Under the pieces are notes generated by a model. The model was not told the DNA's origin, made no database searches, and was given only the letters and a program-made list of their open reading frames with translations. Below are positions 11,099 through 24,706 of a stretch of 64,000 nucleotides of DNA, piece after piece (position 1 is the stretch's first letter; every line of letters begins with the position of its first letter). The stretch is taken from assembly GCA_026214975.1 (NCBI GenBank), contig JAOBSW010000414.1, forward strand, positions 1-64,000. Direction: 5' to 3'. The position numbers were made by a program, and so were the translations under genes. The stretch is from Gentiana macrophylla (taxonomy: Eukaryota > Streptophyta > Magnoliopsida > Gentianales > Gentianaceae).

Positions 11099-12528
11099 TG
11101 TAACGCTTCCGCCTCCCGGATACCGAGTCCTTATCCGAAACGAACGCCAAAGATGCATAATATTAAATAAATCTAATATTACATGTAAGCCTCTACTACG
11201 CGGGTATCGAAAGTTAAGCAAAACGGAAGCTAAAAAGACTCGGCAAACACCATAAATGCTACTATGAAAAGAACTCGACATACTAAAGGCGTAAATGTAA
11301 CGCTTATTACATTGGAAAGCCAAACTAAAACTAAAACGACGCATTTAAATCCTCTAAAATAAACTAAAAGGAAATTACAAAACTTTCCCAAATAAACGAC
11401 AAGTCTATAGTATAATAAGGAAAATGACAAAAAGAAATTGCTTCAACTCCGGCGCCCTCAAACGTCGCCATCAAAGTCCGCTCGAACTCCGGATCTACCT
11501 ATTCATATTCTCTCCCCAAACACATAGAAAACAATGCATTTGAGGTAAGTACAAAGTACTCAACAAGAGGTGAAGTTACAAATTAACTAAGGTTTACAAT
11601 TCAAGTTTTATAATTAATAAGTTGTCTTTCCGAGACCGACTCAATCTAGTGGTTCACTCATTGTCCATCAACATGTCATGACTATACGCTTTTAGCTTAG
11701 CTTATCCGTGTTACATCATCACCGAGGGCACTACGCATGGTTCTACTCACCAAGAATTATCCTGGTGCAACATATTGGTGGATCTCACCAATAACCACGG
11801 AAGCCTAGTCCGGGCAGACTCGATAAAGGCACACGCTCGCTAAGTCCCTCCATACGTAGGTCTCGAACATACGGGTTGTGTTCCTCCGCACGTAGTGGTC
11901 CAAAGACTTACAGAGTTATTCACTTTCGTAACGCACACAATACATTGCGATAAAGACTTGTGCCTTACCAAGAATGGATTGATGTTTAATCTTTTAGTTA
12001 CACAAGTATGTAATTATTAATGGTTATTAGCTAGCCACCCAAGTGTTTTCAAGTAAGCTCCCTTGCAAACTCAACTCTCTTTCCTAGACTCTCAGACACT
12101 GACAAGGCCTAGAAATTACACATTGATGAACTCTAGTCCATCAAAGCACAAGTCCTTTCATGCCTTTCCGACGGATCCGAACTTCAACTCCTTTAAGAGT
12201 ACATTCGTGTTTTAGCCGAATGAATTGGAAGTTCAATCAAGCTTGTTTATGGTTAATTAATGTTATTATATCATGAAACAACGCTTAAAATCCCAAACAT
12301 ATCTTAAAATAGCTTATTTATCAAAAACAGGGCAATGCGGCGACACTCCAGTGGAATGTGTGCACATTGGGCTAAATTTTACATTCAGCCGCCAGGTGTG
12401 CACATTCCAGGGGAATATGCGACACTCCATAAGTCCGTCCACATTCAGCCTTGAAAATGTGCGCACACAACTAGTCACAGGCGCACACTAAGCACACAAA
12501 CTCTCTAAACATGTTTTTATGCACTTTT

Positions 12529-14219
12529 TGTTGGTCCATTGGAAAGGCTAACACAAGTTTAGATGGGGTGAATAAACTTGTCACCAAAAACTTTCCCAAA
12601 ATCGAAAGTACCCCAGAATCGATTTTCTCCGAAACTCAAATCGACGCTCGCCCGCTTTTGTTCCTATCCCTTAACATGTGGAGTTTAGCTAACTCAATCG
12701 AGTATAAGTCAATACCGACTTATTCTTAATCTAGTTAACAGCAAATGGATAGAACTAGTCTTAATATAACAAACAAATTGCTGACTTGGTTTTAACGCGA
12801 GAACTAGATAATTAAAGATGTAATGAAGTAAATGAATGTATGAAATAAATAAACAAGAATTATAGAGGTTCCGTGGTGTAATCCTCGCACGCCCTCTCTT
12901 CCTCGTGATGGAGGAAAATTCCACTAGAACTTCTTTGAGATGGCCCGGTTACAAAAAGTTCTAAATCGATAGTCCTTGACTAATCCCTAGCTTCACTATC
13001 TAAACACTTGTAGAATAGGTAGGATTGTCGCTCTTCAATTGTTTGAAACACTGGTCCTTGAAGCGGTAGAATTGCCTCTTCACTAGCTCATCACAATCAC
13101 GCTTTTCCCGATCGCACTCAACCTGCCCTTCACACCTTCTGGTGTTTCATACCTATACCTTTGATGAAATCAAAGTTGAGACTCGAATCAATAACTATGA
13201 TTCAATTGTGATTTGAGATTTTCTTCCGATAATTAAATTTTGCACGGCTCTATTTTTCTTCAAATGATAGATCTTGATTTTGCTTGAATGTGCTTGGACA
13301 CTTGAAGAAATTTCTTGATCTTGCAATTAAATACTTAGCAGAATTCTTTCAAATTGGCTTTCCCCTTAATTAGATCTTTTAATTAAATCTGCTTTTAATT
13401 CCTCCCGCATTACACTTCTTGTTGCCGTAGAAGTAGTCTATTTATAGGGTTTATTCACCGCTCATCCCGCTTGAATCTTGTAACGGCTATATTTTGTGAC
13501 CGCTCGATTTGTCAAGAATTCATCCAATAAGATTGCTTCATATGTAACGCTTGACTGCATTTATCGCTTTATTGATGACTGATATGTAAAATCGAAGTTT
13601 ATCACTTGTCGCTTTTGACTCGACTTGGAGTGTTGATCGAGATTTTACTCTTCTTCAAATATCAAGATCAGCTTTTCATCCGATTATAATTGACTTAATT
13701 AGAGTACACCATGACTCATTATCTTCTAAGAATTCATTGTCCTTATGATTCTTAGGTCTTCATACAAGATCCATAAAGTCGCTTCAGTCACCACAATCTT
13801 ACCCAAGTCTAACTTTACAGCCTCGACATAGTCTTCATAATCGAGTTTGAACCTCGCTTCTTCAATCTTCTATAATCGAAGTCTGTGGACTCGCTTCTTC
13901 ATCTTCTAGATAAACCAACCGAGTCAGGTCCTCGCTGAACTTATCTTCTTCGGGCCATGGATGTGCTCTGCTTTTCGGCCTCCTTGTAGAATCTCGCTTG
14001 ATTAAATCTCGCTTACTTTCTCTCACACCTAGAACTATTACAATGCTTGTCCTGATTTAACGATACAAATATCGACTTATAAAATCCTATACATTAATAT
14101 CTAGACATCTTTTGCTTTGCACTATAACAAATGAAGTTATGACACTTCATCAATGGGGTTAATAACAATAATTGATTAGGCGATGAATCATCATCTAAAC
14201 ATAAATTTTATTTCCAACA
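12529..14219 (-). repeat. Left (3') LTR of D
   Basis: 1691 bp, aligned end to end with 24707-26395. A related LTR of the same broad family starts at 63096. Differences cluster at CAG/CTG sites. Confidence 0.9.
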
Positions 14220-17200
14220 ATTTCCCATTTTTGATGATGTCAATACCCTCCTTAAAAGCAATGCAAAAAGATAAAACGGAATACAAGAAATGACAGTGAT
14301 GAATCGAGAAACCGAGAATTTATTTGATAATAGAGTTACAATGCCGAGTAATAAAGTACAACACAAATAAAAAGAACTAAGATAGTTTCTTTTACTTGAC
14401 AGCTTAAAATAAAATGATTATCATAAGTTTTTGCAACAGCTTCATAGCATCATTTGTAGCCGAAGTTTTCAATTCCATGGATGCTTGGCCAATGTTCCAA
14501 GATTCAGATAAATCGTGTTTCAAGAATTTGCTTTTGAAAAGAATCATGCAAAGCGAAGACAATGTTCTTAGTCTTTCATTGGTGGTCGTTTTAGTAGATT
14601 TTGAACAAATTTGTGTTCAATTTTTCAATTTTCTCTCGATTCTTTATCTATAATACCATCCGCTTCCCATTTCTTAAGTTTATTGAAGTAAGGTATGAGC
14701 AACTTCAGATATGTAGGAATGATTCTAGAGATTCTTCTCTTGATACTCTTTCTCTTGTTGGTAAATCTCTGAATAGACTGTAGAGACGAGAATCCAAACC
14801 AACTCTTTTGTCAGTGGGCTCTGAGTATTTAACAATTAACTCCATTTCTTCATCAGTAAACTCTCCTCTAGCTTTCTTTAGTTCAAACAATTTATCATCA
14901 AGACTGCAAGGACTTGTGGTATCTCGCTTGTATTGACTTTTAAGATGTCCAAACTTTCCCCATATTGACATCATCTTCATGAATCAAAGCTTCGATGTAA
15001 GCATTCAGATTTTGTTGAGTTGATGCCAAAATGGTTTGAGCGACAACCGAGTCCTTCATGCCTTGTTCCATTAAAATCATTCTATCAACCGATTATTGAG
15101 AATGCCTTCCCATCCGCTCTTGAGTTTCATCTCTTCTTGCATCATTCTCAATGGTTGTCTTCCAAGCTCAATCAAAGTGTTTTGACGCTTTCATGACATT
15201 ATCCATCTTCTTTCAAGTTTGGTTCTTTCATCTTGACTAGCTTCAAGGACTTTAGGACTTTTCCGAATAAGTCGTTGTCATCCTTTGAATTTCGATTATC
15301 TCATTGTGATAATACTTAATGAGATCAACTTGAGTAGAACATATTGTGAGCTTCCAAACTTTGTTGTTCATTGGCTTTGTTTGTCTTAATTCCAGCTTGA
15401 TTTAGCTTGCTTTAGTGGTGAGACAACTTGCTTCAATTCTCTTTATATTCTCGCCGACCTTCTTCTTTCTTCGATTGTTTTCTAATTTCTTCCAAGTTTG
15501 ATTGATCAATATCTCATGTGTGATAATCGAACATTTAATTCTTCATCGATTCTTCTCCATCCATCCTTGGCAATCGTTTCGCTATTTCTAGCAAGGACTT
15601 GTCTGTAGGAGATTTATGTTTCTTTTTCTTCTTGTTGTGCATCGATACATTTTTTAGGACTAGAGCTTTCATCGATTCTTCGTAACTACTAGACTCATCA
15701 TCGTGAGTCCGATCGCTTCAGCTTCTTTCTTGTAATGAGGCTAGAATCCCTTTCGCAGATTGGCATGTTCCTAAGAATCATCATCATCATCATCATTCTT
15801 TTGAAATTTCCACCGCCTATGGCTTCCTCCCAAGAGCTATTTCTTATCGCTGCATATCCTCGATTCGTAAATTCTTCGGTATTGATTATCTCGATACACT
15901 TGTAATGTTGAATAAATCAAATACACATTTTTCAAAAGAGCTTCCATTTCTACTAGCCGACTCATTTGATTGGCAATGGAATCGAATTTCCGTGCTTGAT
16001 ATGTGCGCAATCGCTCATAATCACCGACATTAACTCTCCATGATCGCTAATGATTTTGATTGAGTGACAAACTCCCTTGATTCTCTTGTGACATTTTGAC
16101 CACTTTCTAGAACAACATCTTCGCTTGCTGTATAAGATCAATTTTGCAACATCATCAGGCAGCATAAGATTAGTTCTTGCAACATCATCGCTTGTACAAT
16201 ATCGCTCGCTGATTCCTCCTCAAGAGTGATTGGGATTGTCGATGACTATTTATCAATGACTCGAGACCGAGATTGTCGGCTCGGGGCTTCCAAAACTTTT
16301 CACTTACAATTTCTTCAAGCAGCCTTGTTTTTCAAGAGCTCAAGTTCCACCCAAGAATCGAACTTCTTTCATTGTTGGGTCAATGAGTTCTTCTTCATTG
16401 ACTTGCTCATCCAAGTTAATGATTTTAGTTGATGTTGAGTTCGCTGTTCCTTTTCCATGATTGAGAAGCTGAAAATCCTTTAATCGATTCTTCAAATTTA
16501 ACTGGAAAAAGGATCTCTGGGGTAGATCCGATTTTGAATGTAACTAAAGCATTTCCAACGTTGTTTTATTGATCAATCTTTCATCACCGCCGTAATCTTC
16601 ATCATCATGTTCACTCTCGGTCCTGCCTCTCGAGTCTCGCCTTTTCTTCGTAATTCGGGCCAACATTCGTTTTGTTGACAACTTCAATTTCTTTTGTCAT
16701 CTCAATTTCTTGTGAATGTGAAGTGGTTCTTGAATGGGTAACATTTTAGTTATTGAGTTGGAGTAGACTCAAGCAAGAATAACTTTAGTTCGCTCGTCTC
16801 AGGCTTCGATCCTTCAAAGAATTGTTGTTTCAATTATTGGTGAAACAAGATCGATTTATTTTTCTCTAAATCTTCCAATTGTTTTCTTCTCTTGCTTAAT
16901 TCTTCAATCTGCTCCAAGACTTCATCTCCGCCATCGGTTTCTTCGATTTTCTTCTTCTTAGTTTACTTACGTAACTAACTCACTTTCATTTTTTCTCGGC
17001 TTTTTCTTCCTTAATAACAATCTTCCCATCAAAGAATCGATGTTTCTTTCCTCTTGTGATTCCAAATGGTCGATTATTCTTTGGACCACTAAGGCAAAAG
17101 ACTTCTTGTGATAGAAACGACCTTCTTGACATCGGTCTTCTTCTTGGGTAAGTCTGGCTTGATTGTGCCACTAATTGATCAAATAGATATCTTTGCCAAT

Positions 17201-18307
17201 TAAAACTTTCTCCAAACCAAATTACACAAAGTAAATCCAACTTTGCTCCGTATAGATTACTAAAGTTTCATGCATTTCCAATTATGCAATTTGCCAACAT
17301 TTTTGAGAGAAAATTGAATTTTTGTTTGAGTAGACTTGTGCTCCGGTTTGTGAAACCGTGGATTCTCAGATCAATTGCTATATCTTTCCATAGTTTTTCC
17401 TTTTGTTCTTTGGTCAACTTGATGGTCAGCTGCTCTCTCCAGATTTGTCAAACCTAAAGATTTCTCAGAATTAGATCTTCGTGACTTTGATCTCGCTTAT
17501 CATTGAAGAGAAGGGTATAGTGTGTGTGTCTTCTCCTTCTATAGTTGTATTTCCAAATTCATAGAAGTCTCCAATGCTTTCCAGACATACACTTTTCGGG
17601 ATCAACGCTGAAGGCATCATCCAAATTTTGATCTGCTTAATTTTTGCTGCAATTGTTTTGGCTAAAGTTTGATCTGTATTTTGCAATAAATGGTCAAGAG
17701 ATATGATCATTCCGGGTTCAACACTAGGAAAGTCATTGTTTTCTAGATTTGATTGAGAATTTGAAAATTTGAAGATTGAGAAAGCAAATTCAAAATTCAA
17801 GTGTAAAGAATTATAAAAGAAAATTTCGGGTTATTTATAATTTGAAGAAAAGGTAGTTATGATCAAAGGGACTCAAAACGCCTTGTCATAAATGTTTTGA
17901 GATTGCTAAAAGGTGGATGAGTGGAAAATATGGACGGTTTAGATTGAGAAGGACCACGCCTTTCTTGACATCAGTAGCTAGATTGCAGTGAATAGGGTAG
18001 ATGAGGTGTATCTACAACAGATACGTCAGCCTTGTCCTTATATCGAATTCAAAACTCGCCAGAACAAAACTCGCTTTTTCGGCTTCCAAGCATCGATATT
18101 TTCCGCAAAATAAATTTAGAAATTTTGGTACCCATATCTGCTTGGGTCCTAATCAAGTTAGTTTTTGATGATACAATTTTATTTTTGACTTTATACCTCT
18201 CTTGATATTTTGACCGAGTAAAGCCGGCCACAAGCTTTTCCTATTTTGTCCGTAAAGTTTTTGGTTTATTCACTTTGTGAAACAGACGTGATGGTTCATT
18301 CCAATCT
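14220..18307 (-). pseudogene. Element D interior, C-terminal part of unknown ORF
   Basis: Minus-strand coding-like segments: 17471-17800 (109 aa, contains NFEFAFSIFKFSN and SVEPGMIISLDHLL) and 14705-14980 (91 aa, contains SLDDKLFELKKARGEF, TDEEMELIVKYSEP and LFRDLPTRERVSREE), continuing to LLIPYFNKLKKWEADGII near 14680. Between them (15.0-17.3 kb) the strand is rich in Glu, Lys and Ser codons and often interrupted; many breaks contain TCGC where CTGC would be expected. No known domain recognised. The last segment lies about 0.5 kb from the LTR. Confidence 0.4.
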
Positions 18308-18312
18308 TCATC

Positions 18313-18738
18313 TGTGGAAATATTACAAAGATTACAAAGATTACTTCAAAGAGATCATTAAGTTCAAAGAAAGCCCAGCAAATTCTGTGGAGTTCGTGAT
18401 GTGATATTTTGTACACTTTATTTAATTGTAAAAGATATATTAATTGTGATACATATAAACAATTAATATGTCAAACTCTAGTTTACTTTATGTCATAGAC
18501 ATATTAATTGTGATACATATAAACAATTAATATGTCAAACTCTAGTTTACTTTATGTCATGTATATAGCTTTTACTTTTACTTTTGCATGCTTGCCGCCC
18601 ACATCTACATACTCAAGTGGCCGCCCAAGCTAGCTTGCTAGTCTCTCTCAATTGTATCTATTTATACACCTCTCATATCAATGAATAAACTAAGTTGAAG
18701 TTTACTCTTGTGTTTATCACATTCTCAAACTCTCTTCA
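18313..18738 (+). repeat. 5' LTR of copia E
   Basis: 426 bp. It contains two copies of a 64-bp unit (starting 18433 and 18497) that carries the inverted repeat ACATATTAATTGT / ACAATTAATATGT. The 3' LTR has three copies. Confidence 0.92.
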
Positions 18739-18750
18739 TGGTATCGAGCC
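18739..18750 (+). promoter_or_regulatory. Primer-binding site of copia E
   Basis: TGGTATCGAGCC directly follows the LTR. The expected Met-tRNA PBS is TGGTATCAGAGCC; the loss falls at its CAG, matching the CAG/CTG damage seen elsewhere. Confidence 0.8.
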
Positions 18751-18795
18751 TCATCGAGTTCTAAAATCTCCGCAAAACTCGGCCCTTTCGTAAAA

Positions 18796-19698
18796 ATGTC
18801 AACATTATCCAAGTTTCATCTTCCTCAAGACTCACAACTTCGCCTCCACAGATCGATAATCGAACACTCTTCTTTACAAATCATAAACTTGATGGTAACA
18901 ATTACTTGCTATGGTCAAGGTCTATGAAAATGTATATCTCCTGGCCAGGGCAAGATGGGATATCCGTCTCGTTCCAAACCCGCCTCACAAATCGACCCCA
19001 AGTTTGAAGCATGGGACACAGAAATAACCAAGTCATGACCATCTCTCACGAGGTCTATGACAAAAGAGATCAAAGTGAGAACTTCATGATGTATGACATC
19101 GCTAAGGAAATCTGGGATAATGCCGTAGACCTTTACTCAAAAAGGACAATACATCTCAAGTCTATGAACTCAAGCTCAGATTCAAAATCGCAGATAAGGA
19201 GATATGTCTCAGAACTCAATATTTCAATCAACTATCTAAGGCATGGCAACACCTAGATATGTTGGAAACTCACCCCGAATGATGTTAAGGATGTCGCCTC
19301 TATAAGGACATCATAGAAAAGAAAAGAGTCTTCAAGTTCCTCACCTGGATCGAACCCTACTTGATGATGTTAGAGGGAGAATTCTTGCCACAAAACCTCT
19401 CCCAAATCTCAAATCCATGTTTGCTGAGGTCAAACATGAAGAAAGCAGGAGGAAAGTCATGCTACTGAACACCCCTGCTGATAACCCTATCAAGGTATCG
19501 CCTCGCCGAATGTCGAAGGTCGCTGAGGTTACTGGGACTTACAGGAAGCCTGCTGAGAAAACTGGAAGGTTGTTCTGTGATCACTGCAAACGCACAAATC
19601 ACACCAAGGACAATTGCTGGAAGCTTCATGGCAAGCCTAATCCCTCTAAAACCTCAAAACCAACCAGGGAAAATCAGGCGCACTTGTCGCTGATTTGA
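18796..19698 (+). pseudogene. Copia E gag
   Basis: Starts at the ATG after the PBS (MSTLSKFHLPQDSQL). It contains KLDGNNYLLWSRSMKMYI near 18890 (DUF4219/UBN2-type copia gag start), AKEIWDNAVDLYSK near 19100, and a CCHC zinc knuckle CDHCKRTNHTKDNC near 19578-19619. It is frameshifted at least three times. Gag forms the virus-like particle and binds the RNA. Confidence 0.8.
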
Positions 19699-19789
19699 GA
19701 GAATGACAACCATCTCAATGCTCGCTTGTCGCTTTAAAGCCTTTATTGCTCAAAGATCGTGAAGGTAGCTCCTCTCACCGAAATGGCCA

Positions 19790-21140
19790 CTCATGCTAAA
19801 ACAGTATATTCCGCCACCTCTTAGTAATGAGACTTGGATTGTTGATTCGGGGCCTCTTCCCACATGACCTGGTAATAAAACCTCATTACCCACTATATGC
19901 CATGCACCCAAATTCGCTGCACTAAAACCGCCGATGGTTCTCTTGCTTATGCAAAAGGTGTTGGGAAGGTTAAACTTACTAATCGATATATCTACAAGGG
20001 TCTTATTTGTTCCAAAGTTAGATTGTAACCTTATATCTCACAAGAAACTCACTAAAGATCCGAATTGACGTTGTTTTTGATAAGGATCAGTGCACATTCC
20101 AGATCTTTCTTCACAGAAGTGATTGGTCAAGCTAAACCCCGCCAGATCAAGCTTGTGATCAACCTCGGCCAAGATAAGATCAAGACCGACCGCTCGCCAC
20201 TGCACTCAAAACCTAGACAATATCATGTTATGGCATTATAGACTAGGACATCCAAGTTTTGGTTATTTAAAGTCTTTAATTCCGTAATTGTTTAAAGGAT
20301 GTAATCTTAATGATCTTCAATGTGATATTTGTCAATTTGCCAAACTCACCAAATCTGTGTATACTAAATTACCTCACTTCCCATCCACACCTTTCACCTT
20401 AATTCACAAGTGATGTACTGGGACCTCAAGAGTGAAAAGTATAATGTGTAAGAGGTGGTTTGTAACCTTCATAGATGACCACACCGTAATCACTTGGTTA
20501 TTTTTAATGAAGGATAAATCAAGTTGGATCCATCTTTCAAGAGTTTTACAACATGGTCTCTACTCGCTTTGACATTAAGATTAAAATTTTGAAGACCGAC
20601 AATGCTCTTGAATATTATGAGTCTAATCTCGTGAATTTCTTGATGAATAAGTGGAATTGTCCATATCAAGAGTTGTGTTGAGACACCTCAAAGAAATGGG
20701 GTTGCCGAGAGAAAGAATAGGCACTACTGAAATGGCCGATCAATCATGTTCACTACAAATGTTCCAAAATATATGTGGGGTGAAGCTATATTGATCGCCA
20801 CATACTTAATCAACAAGCTTCCCAAACAGAGTGTTAGGTTTCAAGACTCCTATCCAAACCCTCGTTGACCACACACTCCTCGCCTCATCTTATTGCCCAA
20901 TGCCTCCAAAACCTTTTGGTTGTACTTGTGTTTGTTTATATCCATGCCCAACATGTAAGCAAACTTGATTCCAAAGCTCACAAGTGCATTTTCCTAGGGT
21001 ATGCTAAGGACAGAAAGGTTACAAATGCTATTCACCTATCAAAAGAAATTTTACAACTCTATGGATGTAAAATTTTTGAAAGGACTCCTACTACAAAGCA
21101 AGTGCCCATCAAGCGCCACTCGATGGACATCTAATTGAAA
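19790..21140 (+). pseudogene. Copia E protease and integrase
   Basis: Protease: ETWIVDSG at about 19830-19851, the aspartic active site. GAG-pre-integrase: LWHYRLGHPSFGYLKSL near 20235, then CDICQFAK near 20325. Integrase core: FVTFIDDHTVITWLF near 20460 and later GVAERKN-like remains near 20700. IN C-terminal part: SKLDSKAHKCIFLGYAKD near 20960-21010. Frames change several times. Confidence 0.75.
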
Positions 21141-21539
21141 TTGATCTAAAACTGCCTCAACAAACTCTTAACCTCAAGAACCCATCGAGACTCAAAGCAG
21201 ATCGAACCTCAAGACTTCATCGACCTCCAGAGCCTCGCTAGACTCGCCCCTCATCGACCCAGAGCCTCGCCGAACCCGAGCCTCGCCGAGCCTCAACACT
21301 CATCGACTCGTAGATCGCTGAACCACAAAGACCCTACCGACATTGATGATGCACTCTATTGCTCTAAGGAAAGGGAAAAGATCATGCATCGATCATTCTA
21401 TTCAGACTTATTTATCTTATGACCGCTTGTCTCCTCAGATTTGCTATGTTTACACAGACTGGACTCTCACTCTATTCCTAAAAATATTCGGTGAGGCCCT
21501 TCAAAATGATAAGTGGAAGGTCATCGTTAAAACAGAGAT

Positions 21540-22990
21540 GATCGCACTCCGGATAATCATACTTGGGACCTCACAACTCTCCCCAAAGGCAAGAAGACAA
21601 CCAATTGTAGATGGTTATTCACCATAAAATACAATGTCGATGGTACTATTGACAAGTATAAAGCCGATTGGTGGCTAGAGAGGGTTCACTCAAACTTATG
21701 GCATTGACTATACGGAAACTTTTGCACCAAGAGCAAAGCTTAACACCGCAGTGGCATCGATTTCTACCATCCAACTTGATCGGCCTCTTTACCAATTGGA
21801 TATCAAAATGCTTTTCTCAATGGTGACCTTACCGAGGAAGTCTACATGAATGTACCTCCCGGTTTTGTCAATCCCCACACTCAAGGCAAGGTATGCAAAC
21901 TCAGGAAATCTCTATATGGCCTCAAGCAATCCCTAGAGCCTGGTTTGGAAAACTCACTATCTGTGGTTAAAGTCGCTGGATATCATCAATGCAACTCGAT
22001 CACACTATGTTTATCAAGACAACCAAACCAGAGAAGGTCTATTCTTATTGTACATGTGGATGATATCATCCTCATCGAGACGACTCTACCGAGATCCAAC
22101 ATTTGAAGACTCTCACCGCAAAGGTATTCCAAGTTAAAGATCTGGGCTCCTAAAATACTTTCTTGGTATGGAAATAGCTAGAAACAAGAAAGGCATTTCG
22201 CTTCTCAAAGCAAGTATGTATCGGATCTCATTAAGGAAATCGCATGTCGGGATGCAAACTCGTCAGATCCCCAGAGACCCCCAAGAATACCCTACCGCAT
22301 GGTGCCATTGTCGTTAAAAGAACAATATCAAAGGCTTGTAGGTAAAACTCATCTACCTTTCTCACACAAGGCCCGATATTGCATATGGGTTAGTCTGGTC
22401 GGTGGCTCATGCACCGCCTACCGAGCAACATTGGGATGTCGTGAATAGATACTCGAGATATTTAAAGTCCACCATCGCCAAGGCCTCGCACTTCAAAAAG
22501 TCTACCGATAGATCAATCAAGGTCTACACCGATGTCGATTGGGCTGGATGTTTCATTGATGACGATCTACCATGTGCTATTGCTCATATGTATGGGAACC
22601 TCGGTTACTTGGAGAAGCAAGAAACAACCCATCGTGGTCAAGAAGCAAAGGTCAAGTCGAACTCAAGGCACTTGTACTTGACATTTGTGAAGCTCTATGG
22701 CTAAAAAGGGTACCGATCGAACTTCAAAGAACCTCTCAAAGAACCTATCACACTCATTGTGATAATAATTCACCTTATGCATGGTCAAGATCCCGCCCAT
22801 CATGATAAAACCAAGCATGTGGACATTGATGCATACTTTCTCAAGGAAAAGATTGATGCCAAGATTATTCAACTCCAAAGATGTTCCTCAAAGCAGATCG
22901 TAATGCCGATATTCTTACCAAGGCTATTCCACCTCTTATGTTCAAAGAGATTTAGTAGCAAACTTAATGCATCAACATATACAAATCTAA
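21540..22990 (+). pseudogene. Copia E reverse transcriptase and RNase H
   Basis: RT: FTIKYNVDGTIDKYKA near 21620, FLNGDLTEEVYMNVPPGF near 21815-21866, VCKLRKSLYGLKQS near 21892, and the catalytic site IVHVDDIIL near 22050. RNase H: IKVYTDVDWAGCFIDD near 22517-22565, and KHVDIDAYFLKEKID near 22815-22860. Several frameshifts. Ends at the polypurine tract beside the 3' LTR. Confidence 0.8.
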
Positions 22991-22999
22991 TTTGAGGGG

Positions 23000-23490
23000 T
23001 GTGGAAATATTACAAAGATTACAAAGATTACTTCAAAGCAGATCATTCAAGTTCAAGAGGTGCCCAAAGCAATTTCGTGGAGTTCATACAGATATTTTGT
23101 ACACTTTATTTAATTGTAAAAGACATATTAATTGTGATACATATAAACAATTAATATGTCAAACTCTAGTTTACTTTATGTCATAGACATATTAATTGTG
23201 ATACATATAAACAATTAATATGTCAAACTCTAGTTTACTTTATATGTCATAGACATATTAATTGTGATACATATAAACAATTAATATGTCAAACTCTAGT
23301 TTACTTTATGTCATAGATATAGCTTTTACTTTTACTTTTGCATGCTTGCCGCCCACATCTACATACTCAAGTGGCCGCCCAAGCTAGCTTGCTAGTCTCT
23401 CTCAATTGTATCTATTTATACACCTCTCATATCAATGAATAAACTAAGTTGAAGTTTACTCTTGTGTTTATCACATTCTCAAACTCTTCA
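23000..23490 (+). repeat. 3' LTR of copia E
   Basis: 491 bp. It carries three copies of the 64-66 bp unit (starting 23121, 23185 and 23251) against two in the 5' LTR, which accounts for the 65-bp length difference. Otherwise nearly the same. Confidence 0.92.
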
Positions 23491-23495
23491 TCATC

Positions 23496-24596
23496 GGTGG
23501 GAAATAGTCTACCTTTCCTCTCGAGTTTATCATTCCATGAATGATCTTCAATTTTGAATGGATATGGCTTGAAGATTTTTCTATCGATCTCTCATCGCTT
23601 CGCTTTTTCACTTTTTTGAATCTTTTCAGAAAATCTGCTGGCTTGGTGCATTTTACCAACCGATTTTTTAGTTCTCTCGCTTTGTGCATCGGGTCAGGCT
23701 GAGTTTGTGTCGCTTCTAATAATTTTATCGCTTTTCCGAAGTTCTCACCATTGTGCGCCACAAATTTTAATGCAATCGAACATGATCTCAACTTAGAATT
23801 ATTCTCGATTAACAACTCCTAAACCAGATCCGTTTCAAAAGGTTTTCTGTGTTTGAATCGAACATCATGGACTGGATCAATCGATGATTCTCGTGACGCT
23901 TATTACTTCGCGCTTCATCGCTTGGTCGAATTACCTTGGTTTCATTATTAGTCTTGATTAAATTGATCTCAAGATTCAATCTCGAAATATCGATTTCAAC
24001 AACTTTTTCTCCTTTTGACATCCTCATAATTCTTTTGGATTACCTCTAATTCCTTTGTGAGTATGTCCAAGGATTTATTGAAATCTTCATTTTTCTTATT
24101 GTTAATGGAAGTGTGAGTGCTGGATGTAGATGCAATTACCTCCTGATTTTTTATGGATAGATTTTCTCGCTGAGGAATCATCATCAATTAAAACTTGCTT
24201 CCTTTTTTCATTAGCATTTTCCTATACTGCTCCTAGCAAAGATGATTTCCTCATCACTTTCACCTCCATAACTCATGGGTAGTATAGCATCTTTGGCCTT
24301 TGCAACTAATGGATCTTCAAGAATGTTTTCACCAACTTTTCTTCTATATAATCGCCTACTGTAGCCATTCTTTCTCGCTTCTTCCGAAAGATCACTTAGG
24401 TTGGAAATCTTCTTGATTCATCTTTATATGCGTTAAAGTCAATATCTTTATCATAACTTAAATGAGGTTCCGGATTTGTGTGAGAGCTTGTAGTACTGAA
24501 TCTTTCATATACTTGATCCTGAATATCATAAACAACATTATGCAAATAGTCAGTCAGGGGGTTATTCAGCCAACTTCTAATTCTAGATGTATCCAT
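23496..24596 (-). pseudogene. Element D interior, N-terminal part of unknown ORF
   Basis: Downstream of the D PBS on the minus strand, starting at ATG 24596 (MDTSRIRSWLNNPLTDYL). Further pieces: STSSTHTSINNKKNEDFN and LDILTKELEVIQKNYEDV near 24050-24130 (coiled-coil-like), then VAHNGENFGKAIKLLEATQ and DPMHKARELKNRLVK near 23640-23760, and KVDYFPPMM next to copia E, beyond which the frame resumes at 18307. Position suggests a gag-like role, but I recognise no domain or CCHC knuckle, and no pol follows. Several frameshifts. Confidence 0.5.
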
Positions 24597-24692
24597 TTAA
24601 TTTCACTAAAGTATTTCTACGACTGATACCGTAAAGGGTCTTCAACAACTGGTTTGTAAGATATCCTTGAATCACTTCCAAATGGAAGAATC

Positions 24693-24705
24693 GCCCCGAT
24701 ACCAA
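24693..24705 (-). promoter_or_regulatory. Primer-binding site of element D
   Basis: Minus-strand TTGGTATCGGGGC lies just after the LTR end CCAACA and fixes D as leftward. Confidence 0.8.
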
Positions 24706-24706
24706 T

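Larger units (their letters stand above)
18313..23490 (+). mobile_element. Copia element E, full-length, inside D
   Basis: LTRs 18313-18738 and 23000-23490 (TGTGGAAATATTAC...TCTTCA). Exact target duplications TCATC at 18308-18312 and 23491-23495. PBS at 18739-18750, polypurine tract TTTGAGGGG at 22991-22999. The interior runs gag, protease, integrase, RT, RNase H in copia order on the + strand, all broken by indels. Length 5178 bp, the usual copia size. Being innermost, it is the youngest of its chain. Confidence 0.92.

Noticed and set aside
18433..18561. Regular 64-bp repeats as a CRISPR array
   Set aside because: They are direct units without unique spacers, lie in an LTR, and the context is plant nuclear DNA.
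23496..24596. Element D as an endogenous pararetrovirus
   Set aside because: Long LTRs with a 5-bp target duplication are typical of LTR retrotransposons and no pararetroviral RT or movement-protein motif was found.
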